Assembly: GCA_010093485.1 (NCBI GenBank)
Contig: MU001516.1
Location: forward strand, 124,001-188,000
Source of the DNA: Karstenula rhodostoma CBS 690.94
Lineage: Eukaryota; Ascomycota; Dothideomycetes; Pleosporales; Didymosphaeriaceae
DNA length: 64,000 nucleotides
Direction of reading: 5' to 3'
Part shown: piece after piece, positions 48,948 to 62,497 of the stretch
How positions within the stretch are numbered: the stretch's first letter is position 1
Layout of the letters: every line of letters starts with the position of its first letter
The notes under the pieces: generated by a model
Told to the model about the DNA's origin: nothing
Database searches by the model: none
What the model saw: only the letters and a program-made list of their open reading frames with translations
Position numbers and translations under genes: made by a program

Positions 48948-49125
48948 TAAGGATTAAAACCCAGGATTAAAACCTAGGATTAAAACCTAGAATTGAGACC
49001 TAGAATTAGTACTATTAATTAATATTATTAATATTATTAATACTATTAATATTATTAATATTATTAATATTATTAATACTATTAATATTATTAATATTAT
49101 TAATATTATTAATATTATTAAATAT
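48948..49125. repeat. 13-bp repeat followed by ATT microsatellite
   Basis: AGGATTAAAACCT-type units repeat four to five times with a 13-bp period at 48948-49005. A run of (ATT)n with ACT interruptions then continues to about 49125. Confidence 0.8.
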
Positions 49126-49782
49126 AGTTTCTATAGACTTCTAATCTATTTATAATTTCTATAGATTTCTAGTCTATTTATAGTTTCTTTAGATATTAGT
49201 TTTATTAATCTAGCTTACTAGTTATAATACTAAAAGGTATCTATAGATAACTTAATACTAGTAACTATTTTAGTAGCTAATAGAGCTTTATATAAAGCTT
49301 AACTAGTAATATTTAATTTTATAAGGATAATCTAAGTATTAGTAATATACTAGTTATTATTATTTATATATAGAGCTATTATTATTAAGAAATCTTTATT
49401 ATAGTAGGAGGTTTTATATTCTTTAGGACCCCCTCTATTCTATAGTTATAGGTATAAATAGTAAAGTAATTAAGTTATAAAACTTTTATAGCTTACCTTT
49501 AAGTCTCTATATAAATAAGCTAAGCTAGGCCCTCCTCTATAAGTATATAGGTTAATAAGAGGTTACTTAATACTACTTTAGTAAATTTAAGTTATATCTA
49601 GAGATTTATTATTTATTAGTAATACTAGCGTTACTAGCTTATTAAAGAGTTTAAATAAAAGCTCTTTATAGTAGTTAATTATATAAGGTAAAGAATAGAA
49701 ATTATAGAAATAGTAAGAAGTATAGAGGTTAATCTTTATCCTTTAGTATATAAAGGGCCTTTATTATTATTCTATTACTTTT

Positions 49783-50300
49783 AAGTCTATATTATATTAT
49801 ATAGTAGATTACTTATATATTCTATATTAATATTTTTTTACTTATTAATTATTAATATTAGTATAGGGCTACCCTATATATAGGAAACTAACTATATTAG
49901 TAAATACTTAGTTATATATATATAAAAGTACTTATATATATTAATATAATAATATAGTCTTAAGGTATAGAAATATATATTATTTACTATTATATTACTT
50001 ATCTATATATATTAATTAGGCTTAGTAAAAGTAAAGATAATATAAGTCTATATTATATTATATAGTAAATTACTTATATATTCTATATTAATATTTCTTT
50101 TTTTACTAATAATTAGTATTAGTATAGGGCTACCTTATATATAGGAAACTAATTATAATAATAAATACTTAGTTATATATATATAAAAGTACTCTTATAT
50201 ATTAATATAATAATATAGTCTCTAGGTATAAATATATATATTATTTACTATTACCTTACTTACCTATATAACTTAATTAGGCTTAGTATAAGTAAAGTTA
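49783..50300. repeat. 261-bp tandem duplication
   Basis: A segment beginning AAGTCTATATTATATTATAT occurs twice, offset by 261 bp, with high similarity through GTATAGGGCTACC and TATAGGAAACTAA. The first copy ends about where the second begins. Confidence 0.75.
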
Positions 50301-50599
50301 ATACCTATAATTATATAACTTTATTACTTCTTTTTTACTTTCTTTCTTATAAATTCTATACTCTAGTATTTATAATTACTTATAATAGTATATATTACTT
50401 TTTATACTAGTCTTTTCCTCCTATTTACTATAATAGATACCTACTCTATCTATCTACTATAGTTTTAAGAAAGGATACTTCTAAATTTAGAAATAGCTCT
50501 ACTTTTATATAATAAGTAGTATAATAATTTATAATATAATAATCCTTCCTAGCTATAAAGGAAATAGCCTATCTAAGTAATATAAATTAAGGCTAAAGA

Positions 50600-50900
50600 C
50601 TAAATACTAAATTTTATATTTATATAATTATTTTAAGTTTTACTAGCTACTTTAAAGAGTCTTATAAGAGAATACCCTTAAATCTAGTTTTAGTCTATAA
50701 TTATATAATTATATTATAACTAATAATACTCTATTATATAAATAATAGATCTCTATAATAGATAATAAACCTTATACTTATATACTTATTCTAAGCTCTA
50801 CTAGTTATTCTAAAAGGCCTTATAAGGGAATATTTCTAAACCTAGTTTTAGTCTATAATTATATAGTTATATTATAGCTAATAAGCCCTCTATATTCTAA
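50600..50900. repeat. 158-bp duplication
   Basis: CTAGTTTTAGTCTATAATTA recurs at 50684 and 50842, with matching flanks on both sides (TACTAG...CTTATAAGAGAATA upstream of it). Diverged tandem copies. Confidence 0.6.
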
Positions 50901-53900
50901 GTAAAAGCTTACTTAAAATATAGTTAGATTATACTATATATATATATAAGAGGGGTATTAGCTTATAAACTTTACTATTTATCTTTAAATATAAAAAATT
51001 TTCTTAATTTTATACTAAAAGGTATTTATATTTAGGGATTTACTAATAGTTCTACTCTAATATACTTATTATAGGCTATTACTTATTTAAATATAAACTA
51101 ACTTTAAAGGTAATATTAACTCTAGTTTCTTTAATAACTCTTTAAATATAGTTACTAGTTTATTTAATTACTATAATAGTTATAAAAATCTAAACTTATA
51201 GTTTACTATATAATATTATATATAAAGTCTTTTAAATATATCTAAATAGTTTATACTTTAGTTAATTTAAATACTACTATCTTTTAGTAATAAATTAAAT
51301 TATTTAGTATATACTACTATAGTTTTAAACTTTTAAAACCTATAATAGATAGCTAATAACTTAGTTTACTTATAAAATCTTTCTTTTATTTTTCTTTTAG
51401 TACCTATTAGTAAGTATTAGTTATTAAAAGAACTAGTTCTAGTATTTTTAGATATTTATAGTTATAGTATATATTATTATATTAATCTAAGGCTTATCTA
51501 TTAGAGTATTTAATATATTTAGATATCTAAAGGGTATATATTATATTATATTTAATTACTACTTTATTTTTTATAAATAGACTATACCTCGCTTAGCTAC
51601 TAGTACTTTATTATTTAATTAAAAAAGAGATAAATATATTATATATTTTTATTCTATTATTAGTCCTATACTAATAGTTACTATTAGTATATAAATTTAT
51701 AGTAAAAAAAAATAAATAATATATATAATTTATATACTATATAAATTAATAAGGAGTTAGGTTAGATATATATAAGCTTTTAGGGTTCTAGAATACTTAA
51801 TAGTATAACTACTTATATTATATAAATTATTATTTAATATAGTATACTTAGTATATATATATACTTTATCTTTATAGGCCTATTTTATTTCTTATATATA
51901 TCTATAGTAGTGGCCTAATACTAATACTAATATAGATAAATAACCTCTCTATATTATAGTTTACTTCTACTTATTAATATTAATACTATTATAGATTAGT
52001 ATAGTAGCTATACTTTATCTTATAGGGTTATACTAGATAGTACTAGTAATAAACTAGATAGAAAATAGAAACTACTAGTATAAATATTCTTTTAGATATA
52101 ATAGGGGGTATAGTATTAGCTAGTAAATAAAAAAAAAATATTTTAAATTTTACTATTATAAGAATATCCCTTTTAATAACCTAAAAAAAGCTATATATAA
52201 AAATTTTATACTAGCTATAAAAATTAATAGATTTATAGGAGAGTAACTTAAAAAAAGTAATAGTAAAGAAAATAACTAGAATAGATATATTAATTTACTA
52301 GTCTATAATAAATTTCTAGAAAATAAGTAAGTATACTAGAACCTAATAAATAGATTAGATATAAACTAGTATAGGGGGTATAATAAATTATTTACTATAT
52401 AATTTAATAAAAGTAAGTAATTATAATACTATAGTTAGTATATAAAGGAATTAAAGTCTAGTAACTAATTATATCTTTCTATTTAATATAGAGGTATACT
52501 AAGTCTTTATAAGTTATTTCTATCTATAGTAGAGAATATTATATAAAGTAATCTAAAAATAATATAATATAAATATTAAAAAGTTAGTAAAGGCTATTCT
52601 TAGAAATTAAGTACTTATTAATACTATAAAGGTAATTTATTTTAACTACTATCCTTAGGGCTATATAGTATATATAGAATAATATTATAATAATAGAGTA
52701 TATAGTTTCTATAACTAGTTTTACTATTCTAAAGAGGTAGAGTAATAATATAGACTATTTTAATCTATTATTTAATTCCCTTATATACCTATAATAGACT
52801 ATTTTAAAAGCTAGTTTAGTAGTCTATAATAAGTACTAGAGTTCTAATATTATAAAGATAAAGAGTTTTCTAATCTAAATAGATATATATATACTAATAT
52901 CTATAATAGAGAGCTTTTTAATTACTAGTATAAAAAAGGTCTATTTTATAATTACTACTATTTAGTTCTATATCTAACTATTAATAGTATTAGTTTAATA
53001 TCTATAGTAAAGAAGTATATAATAGTTATACTAGTAGTTTTTAATATATATAACTTTAAATTAATAATATATAAGAAGCTAGATAATATACTAGTTATAA
53101 TAATTATATTAGAAAGTATTTAATATAAGACTATAAATATATTTTTTAAACTACTTATTAATAAAATAAAACTCCTATATATAGGTATAGGGGATATACT
53201 AGATACTTATACTAATTAAATATTTATTTTAAAAGTTAATATTACCTTAGTTATAGGTAATAAACCCGCTATTATCTAGATTATAAAAATAAAATAATTA
53301 AATAACTCTAAATAATTTTATTAATTATATATAATAGAAGATACCTATATATAAGTTAGAACTAGATAGAAATACTATTACTTTCCCTATACTAATAAAT
53401 ATAATATACTAATTAATAATATAGATTATATAGAAACTAAAAGAATTCTTATATAAGTAGTAATTATAGATTAATATAATAAGCTTATAATTTTATATAA
53501 TAATAATCTATCTTATTAGTTATATTTACTTAATCTAGTAATAATATCCTTTCTATATAGCTTTCTAATTAATACTATATATTATATATATATAAATATT
53601 TTAAAGTTACTCTATAGTATTTAGATTAGGGAGAAGTTTAGTATAAGGGGCTATTTATAGAAACTAAATAGAGCTATAATAAATTAAATAATAAATATAA
53701 TAAAGTACTCTAAAAGGGATATTTCTATTATAGTTAGTACTATATTAAAAGTATACTATACTAGAAAATATAGAAATTAGTAGAATAGTAAAACTAGATT
53801 TTAATATATAGCCCTATAATATTAAAGAATAAATTATTAAAGAATTACTACTAATATTTTATAAAATACTAGTAGCTATATTAGCTAGTCTTATAACTAG

Positions 53901-54358
53901 TAATTACTAAGAAGTAGTATAAGCTTATTACTATACTAGTAAAAAACTTTATATAAAAATATAAAAATCTTTACTATAAGTTTAACCCTATACTTATTAG
54001 TATATATATTATTTAAATCTATTACCTTTTTTATATTACTAATAATATATAAATATATAGACTATTTATATACTAGGTATAGTAAATACTAAAGTAGTTT
54101 CTATAAATTATAAAGAAAAATATAAAATTCTCTTCTAAACTCTATACTAGCTTAATAAATAATATAGTATTTTAGAAGTAGACCTTAAACTTATTATAGT
54201 AAAATAATATAATAATATACTTATAAGATTAACTAAGTAATATAAATAATTATTTTTATAATCTATTTTTTAAACTACTACTAGTACCTATATAGTATAT
54301 AGTTAATAACCTATATATAAATATAGATATTTATATAATAAACTTATAATAGTATTAT

Positions 54359-54363
54359 TAATA
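54359..54363. repeat. Target-site duplication of the gypsy element (left)
   Basis: TAATA directly abuts the left LTR and matches TAATA at 62498-62502 abutting the right LTR. A 5-bp duplication is normal for Ty3/gypsy integration, although AT-rich matches can arise by chance. Confidence 0.6.
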
Positions 54364-54609
54364 TATAAGGCCAGGATATAGCTAAATAGAATAAATACTC
54401 TTAGAATTAGATAGATTAAAGAAACTATATAAATTAAAACTAAATTTAAGATACTAAGATAGAGAGGGTCCTAGGAAGGGACTCTCTATATACTAGGTAT
54501 TTAAGATCTACTAACTAATCTATATATAGGCTACTAAATAAGGCCTAAGCTTAAAAGTAGGTAAATATCCTATAAGGGGATTTAATCTTAGGTTAAATTA
54601 ACCCTTACA
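54364..54609 (-). repeat. 3' LTR of the gypsy element
   Basis: 246 bp, the same length as the partner LTR. The two differ at about 17-18 sites, nearly all of them transitions, as RIP would produce. It is flanked by TAATA outside and the polypurine tract inside (plus-strand CTACCCCCCTTT from 54610). Confidence 0.9.
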
Positions 54610-54649
54610 CTACCCCCCTTTAAGCGCGATCTAGGGTCTTAATAGTTCC

Positions 54650-57600
54650 TAAGGACTATAAGAATACCTATATCTATAAAAAGAAAGAAAAGAATAAATT
54701 AGTTTAGGGAGAAAAAATAAAAATAAAAAAAAATATCCTTTATACCCTTAAAAAATTTTCTATTAAACTTATATAGTTATAGACTAAATTAGAGTATTCT
54801 ACTCTAGTATAATTATATAGGGCTCTATAATTTCCTATATAAAAATACCTTTATTTAGAATTTTTTTAAGTAGTTAGTTATATACTATTATATATATATT
54901 ATATAGGGTTCCCTAATCCTATAAGGAGAGGTTAAAATCTAGTTTAAAACCTTAAATTCCTTATTATAGTTAAAGGCTTAAAGTGCTTAATATATAAAGC
55001 TTAATCCTTTATAATACTAAGAAGTATAAGGTAAGTATACTTTATAAATACTAGATAGGCTATTTAGATTAAGCTACTATACTAACTAGCCTATTTTTAG
55101 GTAACCCTTTATTAACTACCTACCTTAATAGGCGTGTTATCTTTAGGATTACTATCTAAGAATACTTTATTAAGGGTAACTTTCTTCTAAGTATCTAGAT
55201 ACTTAGGGGGCCTAACTACCTAAGGATTAGTATTATAAAAGTTACTTACTAGTTTTAAAGTATTCCTAAAGTTAGATACTAGATACTATATATTATCTAA
55301 GTTATAGTCTTACTATACTATTTAATACTAGAGTTTTCTCTAGCTTAGTTAGCTATTATAAATAAGTAATACCTCCTACTTAAGAGTACTATTAACTTTA
55401 GTTAGTAGTTCCTATAGTTAGTATTATCTAGGAAGTAGGTTATTAGATACTTTCTAAAGATAGTCTATATAAAATATTAGATAAACTTTTATATATAATA
55501 GTAATTTAAGCTTATAGGATAACCCTTTTATCCCTATAATATAGTATAGACTATATATTTACTTATTAAGCTTAATAGAGGGATATAATATTAAAAAGCC
55601 TTTTAGAGTAATATAGATAAAGTTACTAATAATAAAATTAGGTAGTTAGTAGTATTTATTAGTTTATTTTACTATTAAGTCTTATATTATAACGAGGTTC
55701 TAATAGGCCTAGTTATAAACCTAAATAATAGCTTTAAGGTAAGTAGTAATAAACTTATAAACTTACTTAGAGCTAATATTATTAGGAGAGTCCTTAGATA
55801 ACCTAACTCTATCCTTTTAGTCCTAAAAGACTTTAGCTTTATAGCTAAACTTAATTTTATATAGAGAGAAACTAGTAGATTTATTAGGTAAAAAGGCTTA
55901 TACCTAGTCTATTAAAGGGAGTAGATCTAACTAGTTATTCTAAAATTTATTAATAAATAGATAGAGATACTAGTTAATATACTTATTATATATCTTAATT
56001 TAGCTATCTATTTAGGTATAACCTATAGATATAAATTTCTATTATATACCTATAAAATAATATAGTTTACTAGTAAAATTAGAAGTAAATTATAGTCCTT
56101 AATCTAATATAATAGATTTAGGGATACTAAAAATCCTCTAGATATACTAGTAGTAAAGGGAGATAGCCTATTCTATAGTAATTATTTTATAGTATAGTAG
56201 TAAAAAGGTATATTTACTTAGGTAGTATATATAAACTATAATATTATTAAAGCCCTTTTAGTTTAGTAGAAAACTCTTAAAGTCTATAGAGATATTTTAC
56301 TATATAGCCTCTAGAATAGGTAGTAACTAGAATAGGTCTAGCTTCTTATTATAAGAGGGCTTAGTCTAGTAATAAATCTTATAATTTTATATAAACTATT
56401 TAATATTTATATATATATAGCTTTAATAGTATAATTTTTAGATAAGTTTATAGGTCTTTTTAGTACTAGGGTATATAGTTATCTAGTAGAAGTAAACTAT
56501 ATTAATAAGGATTATTTAAAGCTAATTAGTTTTAGAGATAACTAGATAGTCTTAGTATAAAAGAAGTTTAGAAAGTATCTTATTATATTTACTATTTAGT
56601 TTAGAGGTAGCCTTTTAAAGTAGTTTTAAGGTTAGATTAGTATAATTTACTTTAAGTAGGTAGTCTACTAGTATAATAGGAGAGTCTTATAATTTAGTCT
56701 CTCTACTCTACTAGTTTAGTTTAGTAATAGTAACTAATACTACTATTTTATAGTCCTTATTATTAGTATTATTATTAGTAATATCCTATTATTAGGGGAA
56801 GAAGTATATTATATAGGCTAATTTAACTTTTACCTTCTATATAACTAGTTCTTCCTATTTCTATAATAGTATATTAGCTATAATATTTATAGATCTAGAG
56901 TAAAATATAATTATATAGTTATACTAAAATAATATTTCTAACTAATAAGTCTAGTAGAGTATAAGTTCTCACTTTATAGAGAAGTATTTAAGTACGCGAT
57001 AGTTTATAATAATAGTAAATAGCTCTTCTAACTATAGACTAATAAGCTAGGTATACTATATATATAATCTACCTATAATAGTAAGTATTTCTTTATTATA
57101 AATATTATAATTTATCTCTACTAATTTTATTTTATATAAGTAGAAACTAAAAGGTTTCTAGGTTCTATTATTTTATATTTATAAGATAGCTTTTATAATA
57201 ATACTATTACTAGTATTAGTCTCTATCTATATTTTATAGTAGGGGGAGTACTATATAATAAGATTATCTAAGTAGAGAAGATCCTTTATAGCTTAAAAAA
57301 TAGCGTGTTTCTTATCTTTAAACTTATACTAGGTACCTTTTTTAGTTAGCTTAGTAAGGGGTTAAATAATATATCTATAGTTTTTAAGGTAGGCCTAATA
57401 GTAATTATAGAATCCTAAAAAGGATTAGAGGGTATAGAGACTAGTAGACTCTTCCTAGTCTTATATTATAGTTTCCTTCTTAGGGTCCTTATAGATCCTG
57501 TTAGTAGTAATAATAAAGCCTAAGAATTTAACTTCTTAAATAATAAATTCGCTTTTCTTAATATTATAATAGAGGTAGTACTCTTTTAGCTATTTAATAA

Positions 57601-60600
57601 CTTTAGATATATAAGCCTTATACTCTAAAAAATCCTTAGAGTAAATAAGGATATTATTAATATAAACTATATAAATTAAATTAATTATATTAGCTAGAAT
57701 TATATTAATAAAGTATTAGAATAATACTAGTCTATTAGTTATACTAAAAGGAAGAATATTATACTTAAAGTTACTATATTAAGTTTAAAATATAGAAAGG
57801 TTAAAGGCGCGTTTAGTAAGTTATATATAGTAAAAGGCTTATTATAGGTCTAGTTTAGTAAATATATATACCCTAGATAGGTATATAAGAGTTTTCTTTA
57901 GTAGTAATATAGAAATAATATTTTTTTTAGTAATACTATTAAGCCTTCTATAATTAATATAAAGATACTACTCCTCTCTAGACTTTTTTATATATAAGAT
58001 AGGGGAGGTAAAGCTAGTATTACTAGGGAAGATAAATTCTTTCTTTACTATATCCTAAATATATAGATATAGTAATTCTAGCTTATTAAGGGATATAAGA
58101 TATAGTAGGAAGGTTTTTAAAATATTAATATCTTTAGTAAAGATAATATTATAGTTAATACCTTTCTATTATAGGGGTAAGGTATTTACCTTTTATTTAC
58201 TAAAATAAGAAATATCTATCCCTACCTATTTATAGTAAGGAAGCTTAGCTTTAAGTTCTACTAGTAGTTATTCTTAAGACTTTTTTAGAAAGTTAGCTAT
58301 AGTTTCCTTTTTATAATACTTAGCTTTTATAAGTTTAAGTAACTTATATTAACTAATAGAGCTAATCTTTATATCTTATATACTAACTATAAACGCTATA
58401 GTAGAGATAGTTAAAATATTAATACTAACCTTAAAGAGCTATTCCCTTATTAGTATTTAATACTTAGGGGATTCCTCTAGGGGTAGTAGCCCTAGATTAG
58501 ATAATACTTTATTTATCTTATATAAATCTTCCTTATATTAAAGCTACTCTATAGGGTAGAAGGTAGTAATAACTTAGTCCTTTAGATAGTTTTTTAATTT
58601 AATCCTTAGCTCTTATAAGAGTTTCTTAGTAACTTATTTACTAGAATTTCTAATAGGATTAGGCTTAATAAAGGTAGTTAATTCCCCTAGTAATAATTTA
58701 TTATTATATAGTAACTTATTACTATATCTATATACTAGGGTATTATTCTTAATACTAGGCTTAGCTAATTACTAACTCTTATTCTTAGACTCTAGTAGTT
58801 TAGCTTTATTACTATTCTTATCTAAAGATATATAGTATATTATAATAAAATCCTTATCTAGAATAGGCTCTATTAAAGGTAATTAATAATTACTATAGTT
58901 CTAGGGGGTAGTCTATACTAAAGAGATAGATAATATTATAGGCTTTATAGGGATCTTAAACTCCTTTATAGGGGAGTATTCCCTATAGAGTAATTATACT
59001 TATTAAAGTTAAATATCCTCCTTTTTAAAGTTAGTATCCTATTAGTTAGTATTAAACTAGTATTCTTTATTAACTAGTAGGAGTAAGTAATATAGTACTA
59101 TAAGTAGAGTAATAACCTATAATAGTATATTATCTAGCTATAATAAATACTAGTTATAATAATTAATTAGTATTTTAGTATCCTTAAAGAATTTTTATCC
59201 TATAATAAGGTTATAGTCTCCTATTTTATATAGGATAAACTATATAGTTATAGGGTATCTATTAATATTAAGTACTACTTAAAAGTAGTAATTAACTAAG
59301 GTAGCCTTCTTACTAGTAAAACTCTTAAAAGGGATTAGGTATTTAAGCTATATTAACTTAATACTAAGTTAGTATCTTAGTACTTTCTCTAGCTATAAGG
59401 CGACGAGATTATATATAGATATATTAGAATTAATAAGACTATATATATAAACCTTATATTTATTATTTTAAAATATTATAAGAAGTATAAAAGGTATTCC
59501 CCTAAATAAATTAAAGATTTAAATATTTTTAGAATTAGTATAATACTTCTTAGGGTAGAATACTAGCTTCTATAGGTTAATTAGTTCTATACCTACTATT
59601 CCTATTAGGGGTACTAGTCTAGAATTAACTAGTACCTCTAGTTTTCTAATTTAAAGTTTAACTTAGAGTCTTTATTAGAGGTATATTTATTACTAGATTC
59701 TAGGAAAAAGTAAGTCTTATTTTCTTCTTAAACCTTTATAATAATAGTAATAGTATACCTATTATAGGGTTTAATAGGGTAATTATAGTAGATATAATCC
59801 TTAAAGAGGTAGTTATAATATACCTAATTCTTATAATACTACTCCCTAGAGTACCTATATCTAGGGTTAGTAGATTAGTACTTTAGAGCTAATTTTACTA
59901 TAGTATCTTTAGGTAGTCCTATAGTATAATAAAGGGCTAAAGTAACTATTTATAATAAAAATTCCTTATAATAGTATAGAGTAGAGAGAGTAAGTTAGTT
60001 ATAGTTAGTCTAATAGTTATACTTATAAGCTTTATATAGCTTATAAATAATAATATAAAATTTATTATAATTTATAGTAAAATTAATAGTATTCTAGATA
60101 AGCTAGTTAGTAAGCTTTATATAGAGCTTCTTATAGAGTATCTCTTTAGAATTATTAGAATAAAACCTAGCCTGGTTTATAAATATATTATATTATATAA
60201 TAAATAAGTTTATATCTCCTCTAGATAAAAGTATTATTTTCTAGAGATTAGTATAGGTATTAATATCCTAGTTTAGTAGTATAAATATAGCTTAGAGATA
60301 GTTATATAGACCTATAAGAAATATAGTTAATTACTACTATTTTTAGGTATTAAAAATTTTAAAGGCGTAGCCTTCTAACTATATATTAATATAATTAGTA
60401 ATAGTTATAGTATATTCTTTAGAAATATTTTACTAAAAGTAGTTTATATTAGACTTAATCTTAACCTCTAGTAAATAGAACTATAGCTTAAACTAAGTCT
60501 TATTACTATTAAACTTATTAAGGTCTAGAACCTTAGGGGATAGATATTTACTCTAGTAAGCTTAGTACTTTATATAATAAAGGTTTAGTACTTTATAGAA

Positions 60601-61950
60601 AAGTTTACTAGGGGTATTTACTCTTAGGATATATTAACCTATAGTAGAATAGCCTATACCTTACTAACTATTTATTTTTAAAATAACTAGTTTAGTATTA
60701 TATTTAATAGTAGGTACTAGCTTAATAGGGGAAGTACTAAACTAGTAGGGTAATTTAAAACTATTATTACTATTTAAATTACTAATTATTACCTATATTA
60801 GTTAATTCTTAGCCTTAGTAATCTTCTTTAGTTCTATAATTTTAGTTTATAGATAACTATTTTCCTTCTAAGTTTATATCTAGAAGTCTATTATAATATT
60901 AATTTTATTATTTAAATTAGTATTTTACTAAACTAGTTTTTATTACTAGTTCTATACTTTATATATATATTAGGATAAGACTATAAACTATAGCTTTATA
61001 ATAAATAGGGCTATATTAGCCTTAATATAGCCTATATATATATTAGAAGTAGTAGTAAACTCTAGGTCTTAGTAGTTTAAAGTCTCTAGATACTTTCTAT
61101 CTAAAGTAATTAGATCTAGAATAATTATATTAATATTAGTAAAGACTATATATAGTTTAGATACTTCCTCTAGCTCTTATAGCCTAGCTACCTATAGACT
61201 AGCCTTAAAGTTATCTTCTTCCTTCTTATAGTTTCTAGTTCTAGGATTCTAATAGAGGCCTAATTTCTTCTTAACTTTACTAATATTAGCTAGGTATTCT
61301 TTAGTACCTTTAGGTAGTTAGATACCTAGTTCTAGTAGGAAAAGTTTAATCTAGAAAGGTAGGTCTTTTAACTTATAAGAAGGTTATATACTAGAGGCTT
61401 TAGCTACTAGTACCTATTCTTATATTAGGATAGGTAAGTAATTTTAAAATAGTATATATAGTATCTTACCTATAGTTATACTATAATAGAGATTATTTAC
61501 CTTTAAAATATTATTAAGGTCTTTTTTACTAAAATTAAAAGTTATTATTTCTTTAGTAGCGTGGCTTATAGAGTAAGTCTTAATATAGTTTTAAAAGAAA
61601 GATATTAGGGCCTTATTAATAGATTATTTAGATACTAGAGGTTTTATCTTTATATACTTAGTTATAGGTAGTAGTATAGTAGGTATAGAGCTATTTAGAG
61701 GTAAAGTAAATAAAGAGAGAAAGCTATTTAAAATAAAAATATTATATAAATTAATATTTACTATAAGGGTAAAAGGTAGATTTAAGTAGATAAAGTATAA
61801 GTAATAAGTAGATAGTTAATTATATTTTAAGCCTATTTACTAAGGGTATATATATTATTTTTAGTATATCTATAATAGGTATATACTTTTATCTAAGAGG
61901 GATTTAACCTTTATAGTAGTTAATTCTACTAAAGATACCTAATATTAGTA
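54650..61950 (-). pseudogene. Degenerate gag-pol of the gypsy element
   Basis: No frame is open for long, but minus-strand peptides are recognisable. At about 57665-57639 the RT active-site region reads YINNILIYSKD, where YxDD has become YINN, consistent with G-to-A RIP. Downstream motifs KSEF and EVKFLGFIIT follow at the expected distance. At 57426-57330 the connection region reads SFLGFYNYY and then PLTKLTKKGT. At about 56530-56390 an integrase zinc-binding remnant reads HP-like (YP)STKKTYKLI...LYY. Gag and protease should lie between about 58700 and 61950, but I could not identify them. In-frame TAG and TAA codons where Gln and Trp are expected are typical RIP products. Confidence 0.85.
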
Positions 61951-61984
61951 GGTTTTTAAGGGAGTTTAAAAAATCTAAAAGGAT

Positions 61985-62150
61985 ATTCTAGTACCTTAAT
62001 AGCTAGCTTTTAATAAAGACTTTAAAGGACGTTTTAGCGCCTTAATAGCTAGCCTTTAATAAGGACTTTAGAGGATATTCTAGCACCTTAATAGCTAGTC
62101 TTTAATAAGGACTTTAAAGAATATTCTAGTACCTTAATAGCTAATTTAAA
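61985..62150 (-). repeat. 46-bp tandem repeat in the gypsy leader, 4 copies
   Basis: CCTTAATAGCTAG markers at 61994, 62040, 62086 and 62132 give an exact 46-bp period. The array lies about 100 bp inside the 5' LTR, between the primer-binding-site position and the expected gag start. The period is not a multiple of three, which fits an untranslated leader. Confidence 0.85.
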
Positions 62151-62251
62151 GAAAAATTTTAGGATTTTAGTAGACCTTTTTATATCTAAAGAGCTAAAGG
62201 TAGATATTATAATTATTAATCTCTAGCTAAAAGAAGGGGTCTTAAGTTTAA

Positions 62252-62497
62252 TATAAGGCTAGAATATAGCTAAATAAGGTAAATACTCTTAGAATTAAAT
62301 AGATAGAAGAAACTATATAAATTAAAACTAAACTTAAAATACTAAGATAGAGAGGGTCCTAGGGAGGGACTCTCTATATACTAGGTATTTAAGATCTACT
62401 AACTAATCTATATATAGGTTACTAGATAAGGCCTAAACTTGAAGGTAGGTAAATATTCTATAAGGGGATTTAATCTTAGGTTAAATTAACCCTTATA
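62252..62497 (-). repeat. 5' LTR of the gypsy element
   Basis: 246-bp partner of the repeat at 54364-54609, ending CCTTATA where the other copy keeps CCTTACA. It is followed by TAATA at 62498-62502, the second copy of the target duplication. The adjacent internal sequence, where the tRNA primer site should be, is too mutated to assign a primer. Confidence 0.9.

Larger units (their letters stand above)
54364..62497 (-). mobile_element. Nested Ty3/gypsy LTR retrotransposon, RIP-inactivated
   Basis: An 8134-bp element bounded by two 246-bp direct repeats and a 5-bp TAATA duplication. Each LTR has TATAAGG...CCTTA(C/T)A ends, read as RIP-altered TGTAAGG...CCTTACA. A run of six G's (AAAGGGGGGTAG on the minus strand) directly precedes the LTR at 54364-54609. 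That is the polypurine tract position, so the element reads on the minus strand with its 5' LTR at 62252-62497. The minus strand still shows degenerate reverse transcriptase, the RT-RNase H connection and an integrase zinc-binding region, in the order RT before integrase that defines Ty3/gypsy. Stops are everywhere and the element cannot move by itself. Confidence 0.9.

Noticed and set aside
51900..53300. Possible second retroelement or transposase gene in the island
   Set aside because: Some plus-strand frames look faintly protein-like, but no diagnostic motif survives, so no family can be supported.
54610..54630. Reading the gypsy element on the plus strand
   Set aside because: The run of C's after the left LTR is a polypurine tract only on the minus strand, and all recognisable pol peptides are on the minus strand.
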